Below are positions 5,894 through 8,630 of a stretch of 8,630 nt of DNA, in pieces; the first letter of the stretch is position 1, and every line of letters begins with the position of its first letter. Source of the DNA: Dehalococcoidia bacterium (GTDB lineage Bacteria; Chloroflexota; Dehalococcoidia; UBA6926); contig JAAXGS010000065.1 of the NCBI GenBank assembly GCA_012271225.1, positions 1 to 8,630 on the forward strand. Direction: 5' to 3'. The notes under the pieces were generated by a model that was given only the letters and a program-made list of their open reading frames with translations, did not search any database and was not told the DNA's origin. Both the position numbers and the translations under genes were made by a program.

Positions 5894-6403
5894 TCACCTG
5901 GTCCAGGAAACACCCAGCTCCCGCAACATCTGGTAAGTGGTGATCCATTCAACTCCAAAGTGCGCGCAGACATTAGGAATCCGCGCCTGTTTGGAATTGT
6001 TGTCAACTCGTTGCTCCAGTGTGACCACTTTCCCGCCAGTAACAATGGCATGAGCGATCAGCCACGGATCAACTCCTTCAAGAAAGCGCCGTCGCGATTG
6101 GTTGTCAGGATACTGATCCGCGACATAGTTCACAACATCACGATAGATAGTCTGAACATTCTCATCAGGCTCAACAAACAGACCCGAATCCCTCCGCTCC
6201 CGTGCCCAATGCGCCATAATTTCGACGGAACCCTGCAGTTCATCATAGACAAGCAAGGGGCACGCGATGCGCCCATCGGCGCAGAGTTCGTCAAGCATTG
6301 TCCAAAAACGTGGAGCGATGTCGAATCCGTATGGTCCTTTCATGCCTTCGTCAAGGACACTCGTGTCGACCCAGTAATCAGGCAAGGCCGAGGCTGCTCC
6401 CAA
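5894..6403 (-). CDS. DUF4411 PIN-like nuclease (toxin-like)
   Basis: The 169-residue product fits DUF4411, a PIN-like family predicted to be metal-dependent ribonucleases. The expected acidic residues are present: D13 in YWVDTSVLDE, E55 in LVYDEL, D112 in VDPWLIAHA and E130 in VVTLEQ. IPNVC at 142-146 and the C-terminal YQMLRELG are also family-like. The start is TTG at 6403: the frame closes with TAG at 6416-6418, GGAG lies seven bases upstream of TTG, and there is no ATG before the first catalytic aspartate. It overlaps the 3' end of the HTH/ImmA-IrrE gene by 26 bases, so the two are translationally linked. In that arrangement the upstream protein is the likely antitoxin or regulator. Part of the gene is relatively AT-rich (about 42% G+C in one sampled row), suggesting transfer. 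Toxicity is inferred from the family and context, not shown. Confidence 0.85.
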   Translation of the reverse strand: MGAASALPDYWVDTSVLDEGMKGPYGFDIAPRFWTMLDELCADGRIACPLLVYDELQGSVEIMAHWARERRDSGLFVEPDENVQTIYRDVVNYVADQYPDNQSRRRFLEGVDPWLIAHAIVTGGKVVTLEQRVDNNSKQARIPNVCAHFGVEWITTYQMLRELGVSWTR

Positions 6404-7559
6404 AGTTGTGCTCCGCTATTGAGGAGAGGGTCTTGACGCTCACGCCCAGCATGTCAGCGGCGTCACGAACAAGAAGATCTCCTCTGGACGCGCTGGATAT
6501 CACCGCCTGGGTCAACTGAGCCCCGGTGCGCGCCAGGAGTGTGTACTGGAAATTGCCGCCGGTTTCCCCCTTAGATGTGTGGGCAGCAGCTTCGCTTCTT
6601 ATCTGCGCGTGGAGATGCCAGTATTCTGCAGATTCCATCAGATTGAGGTCATATGCCTTGCGCAATACAACCAGGCTGCTGACCCGGTATCGGCGTGCCA
6701 GGTTATGCACGCGAGCAGTGATTTCACCGCCGAGTGTCGTCCAACGGCCATGAAAATCCTCACTGGGCACAAGCGTCTCTGCGGCGACTGCGTCACAGAA
6801 CCGCTCTCTGTCGTTCCGGGCATCCGCTGAAAAAACGTCAGCAAATGGGCCGGAAATACCCCCCTCACCCGTCCAGATGTGCGCCGCTTCATGGATAATC
6901 GTAAATACCTGTGCGTTCTTCGCATCCTGCGCATTGACAAAAATCACCGGAGCAACGGGATCATTGAGGGAAAAACCGCGAAACTCCGCTACATCGAGCT
7001 TGCGCGTGTTATCATTCCTCACAACGCCGCTCCGCATTACAATAATGCCTGCGCTCTCAGCGTTGGCTGACAAGATCCGCACGAACTCCTCTGGATTGGA
7101 GGCATCGTTTTGCGCCTTGGATACGGCGAGCGTCTCCTTGATGTCACGGGCTACAGCCTCCGGGGAGTCGGCAGGCGAGTATCGACCAACAAACGGCAGG
7201 TCCTCTACACCGTCAGCAGTCAGGAACTCTCGATACCACTCCTGCTTGCCCACAACATCCACGATTAAGTCCAGGAGATCTGCGCTCGGCGCATCCGCAG
7301 GCTGCCCCGGCGGAGTTCGGAAATCGGGCAGAGGGCAATCGAGGGCTGGCGGCTCTGGCAGATAAAAGTATCCCAGCGGGGCGCGCAGCACTTTGGCGAT
7401 CTTCACTGCCTGCCGAAACGTGGGGCGCTGGTCGCCGGATTCCCATGCGGCAGCGACTTCGGCCTTGACGGCAACCTTGGCCGCCAGGGCTTCTATATCC
7501 AGGTTGCGGCGCTGTCGCGCCCATGTGAGGACGCTTGGCGTCACCAATGCCTCGGTCAT
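6378..7559 (-). CDS. XRE-family HTH regulator with ImmA/IrrE-type zinc metallopeptidase domain
   Basis: The 393-residue protein has an N-terminal XRE-type helix-turn-helix (about 8-62: LTWARQRRNLDIEALAAKVA then VAAWESGDQRPTFRQAVKIA). A linker with FYLPEPP follows. Then comes a peptidase domain with HEAAH at 223-227, giving zinc ligands H223 and H227 and catalytic E224. NDRERFCDAVAAETLVP at about 249-265 carries the probable third ligand E252. A C-terminal segment at about 361-385 (VRDAADMLGVSVKTLSSIAE) looks like a second small helix-turn-helix, a common tail in this family. ImmA cleaves phage repressors and IrrE is a stress switch; this fused form is often paired with toxin-like genes. The start is ATG 7559, with AGGAAGCGGGAG upstream. 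It lies 54 bases after the acyl-CoA dehydrogenase stop and overlaps the PIN-like gene by 26 bases. It probably represses its own transcription, though no operator could be identified. Confidence 0.92.
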   Translation of the reverse strand: MTEALVTPSVLTWARQRRNLDIEALAAKVAVKAEVAAAWESGDQRPTFRQAVKIAKVLRAPLGYFYLPEPPALDCPLPDFRTPPGQPADAPSADLLDLIVDVVGKQEWYREFLTADGVEDLPFVGRYSPADSPEAVARDIKETLAVSKAQNDASNPEEFVRILSANAESAGIIVMRSGVVRNDNTRKLDVAEFRGFSLNDPVAPVIFVNAQDAKNAQVFTIIHEAAHIWTGEGGISGPFADVFSADARNDRERFCDAVAAETLVPSEDFHGRWTTLGGEITARVHNLARRYRVSSLVVLRKAYDLNLMESAEYWHLHAQIRSEAAAHTSKGETGGNFQYTLLARTGAQLTQAVISSASRGDLLVRDAADMLGVSVKTLSSIAEHNFGSSLGLA

Positions 7560-7613
7560 GGACTCCCGCTTCCTGACCGCCGCCCTCTCCGCCTCCCCGC
7601 GCCGCCGTGCTTG

Positions 7614-8630
7614 TTAGCGCGGCAGGCCCAGGCCGCGCTGGGCGATGATGTTCTTCTGAACCTCCGTCGTGCCCCCCGCAATGCTGATCCCGATGGTGCT
7701 GACCGCGTTGGAGTTCAGGTAGCCGTCCACCGGCAGCTTCAGCGGCAGCGCCGTCGTCGGCAGAACCTGCCCGTAGTCGCCCAGAACGCGTGAGCAGTAG
7801 CGGTACACCTTCTGCGTCAGCTCATCGCCCCAGAACTTTGTCATTGAGGCCTCACGCTGCGGAATCTCGCCCTTACTCTGCATCCAGCCCACACGGTAGG
7901 AGAGCATCCGCATCGCCTCAATCTCCAACCGAAGATTGGCCAACTGATGCCGGACGATGGAGTTGTCCAGCGGGCTCTCGCCAAACTCCCGCAGCCGCGT
8001 CGCGTAGTCGATGAAATCCTCCATGATGCGGATGAGCATTGCGGGGCCTTCGATGTTGGACCGCTCAAAGCTGAGCGTCGTCATGGCGGCGTACCATCCG
8101 CGGTTCTCCTCGCCAATGATGTTGTTCGCCGGCACGCGCCAGTTCTCAAAGAAGACCTCATCCCAGCGATGCCGCCCCAGCGCGTCCGGTATGGCGTTCA
8201 CCGTGATGCCGGGCAGGTAGGCGCCGTTATCGTCCTTGAGCCTGGCCAACAGGTAGGTGATGCCCCGGTGCTTCGGCTGCTCCGGGTCAGTCCGCACCAG
8301 GATGTGGATGTACCCTGCCCGGTACGTGCTCCAGATCTTCTGGCCGTTGACCACGTAATCATCGCCGTCACGGACGGCGCGCGTCTGCAGACTCGCCAGA
8401 TCGGACCCGGAGTCCGGCTCTGAGAACCCCTGTGAGATGTAGGAGATGTCCGCGTTGGCGATGCGCGGAAGGAAGAAGTCCTTCTGCTCATCGGTCCCAT
8501 GCACCATCAGAACCGGCGCGACCAGCCCGCCGCCAAGTGTGGCGGGCGCGCCGGCATAGACCATCGCCTCGCGGTACGCCATCTGCGTCTCGATCCCCGC
8601 CGCCCGGCCGCCGTACTCCTCCGGCCAGTG
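7614..8630 (-). CDS. Acyl-CoA dehydrogenase (N-terminal part outside window)
   Basis: The reading frame runs off the right edge; 338 residues are visible, beginning HWPEEYGGRAAG. Family motifs include QGFSEPDSGSDLASL, which binds FAD and substrate; DYVVNGQKIWST; GITYLLARL; DEVFFENWRVP; and the C-terminal SIAGGTTEVQKNIIAQRGLG. The enzyme should oxidise an acyl-CoA to the 2,3-enoyl-CoA with FAD, passing electrons to an electron-transfer flavoprotein. The position holding the catalytic glutamate in medium-chain enzymes is glycine here (IAGGTTE, codons near 7671-7676). A glutamate in LSFERS (codon 8064-8066) occupies the alternative site used by isovaleryl-CoA and long-chain types. Substrate is not assignable; related forms act on fatty, branched or steroid side-chain acyl-CoAs, sometimes as two-subunit enzymes. 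The gene is GC-rich and is followed after 54 bases by the accessory ImmA/PIN pair. Confidence 0.92.
   Translation of the reverse strand, partial: HWPEEYGGRAAGIETQMAYREAMVYAGAPATLGGGLVAPVLMVHGTDEQKDFFLPRIANADISYISQGFSEPDSGSDLASLQTRAVRDGDDYVVNGQKIWSTYRAGYIHILVRTDPEQPKHRGITYLLARLKDDNGAYLPGITVNAIPDALGRHRWDEVFFENWRVPANNIIGEENRGWYAAMTTLSFERSNIEGPAMLIRIMEDFIDYATRLREFGESPLDNSIVRHQLANLRLEIEAMRMLSYRVGWMQSKGEIPQREASMTKFWGDELTQKVYRYCSRVLGDYGQVLPTTALPLKLPVDGYLNSNAVSTIGISIAGGTTEVQKNIIAQRGLGLPR

Noticed and set aside
5822..6436. Long plus-strand open frame opposite the PIN-like gene
   Set aside because: It is antisense to the DUF4411 gene, whose catalytic residues are all conserved; the plus-strand product has no recognisable motif.
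7671..7676. Acyl-CoA dehydrogenase lacking its catalytic glutamate (IAGGTTE instead of an EG motif)
   Set aside because: A glutamate in LSFERS (codon 8064-8066) is at the alternative catalytic position used by isovaleryl-CoA and long-chain types, so inactivity is not implied.
7947..8423. Plus-strand open frame of 158 codons opposite the acyl-CoA dehydrogenase
   Set aside because: It is a shadow of a clearly conserved gene in GC-rich DNA, with no family features of its own.
1..8630. CRISPR array, tRNA, rRNA, IS element or riboswitch
   Set aside because: I saw no regularly spaced repeats, tRNA cloverleaf, rRNA-like stretch, transposase motif or terminal inverted repeats around the accessory blocks. 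Small RNAs cannot be excluded by eye.

Overview
The window is GC-rich bacterial DNA with short intergenic gaps. The genes are ordinary chromosomal metabolic ones interrupted by defence-type modules. Metabolic stretches such as transketolase, the amidohydrolase and mobA run at about 63-77% G+C in the 60-base samples I counted by eye. The restriction-modification block at 672-2253 samples at about 42-53%, and parts of the PIN-like gene near 6000-6180 at about 42-52%. This suggests those blocks came from elsewhere. The gene mix (transketolase C-terminal part, Atz/Trz-type amidohydrolase, mobA, acyl-CoA dehydrogenase, DUF2283) would suit a Chloroflexota-like or similar environmental bacterium. That is a weak inference, and nothing in the window fixes the taxon.

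Layout on the plus strand: the end of a transketolase gene (1-534); a short gap holding a hairpin and a possible promoter; a β-class SPPY DNA methyltransferase (672-1598); and, overlapping it, a gene for an SfiI-like type II restriction endonuclease (1588-2253). A 5'-truncated DUF4258 gene (2265-2378) comes next, still joined by a 4-base stop/start overlap to an intact DUF2283 gene (2375-2575). An Atz/Trz-family metal-dependent hydrolase (2726-4123) and mobA (4142-4783) follow. A short decayed stretch resembling a moeA start leads into a solitary DPPF-type DNA methyltransferase (4867-5751), whose 3' end contains a perfect 12-base inverted repeat.

On the minus strand, reading leftward from the right edge: an acyl-CoA dehydrogenase (7614 to beyond 8630); an XRE-HTH/ImmA-IrrE-type zinc peptidase gene (6378-7559); and a DUF4411 PIN-like nuclease gene that overlaps the peptidase gene by 26 bases and starts at TTG (5894-6403). 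The region 5752-5893, between the convergent solitary methyltransferase and PIN-like genes, holds only a weak inverted repeat and a 19-codon fragment.

The most notable content is the compact R-M system. The nuclease keeps what look like the SfiI catalytic residues (D68, D88, K90), and its partner methyltransferase carries an unusual helix-turn-helix-like insert. The block appears to have landed in, or replaced the 5' part of, a DUF4258-DUF2283 toxin-antitoxin-like pair. The second methyltransferase and the ImmA/PIN pair are separate accessory modules. Their flanking gene fragments suggest repeated insertion or replacement at this locus.
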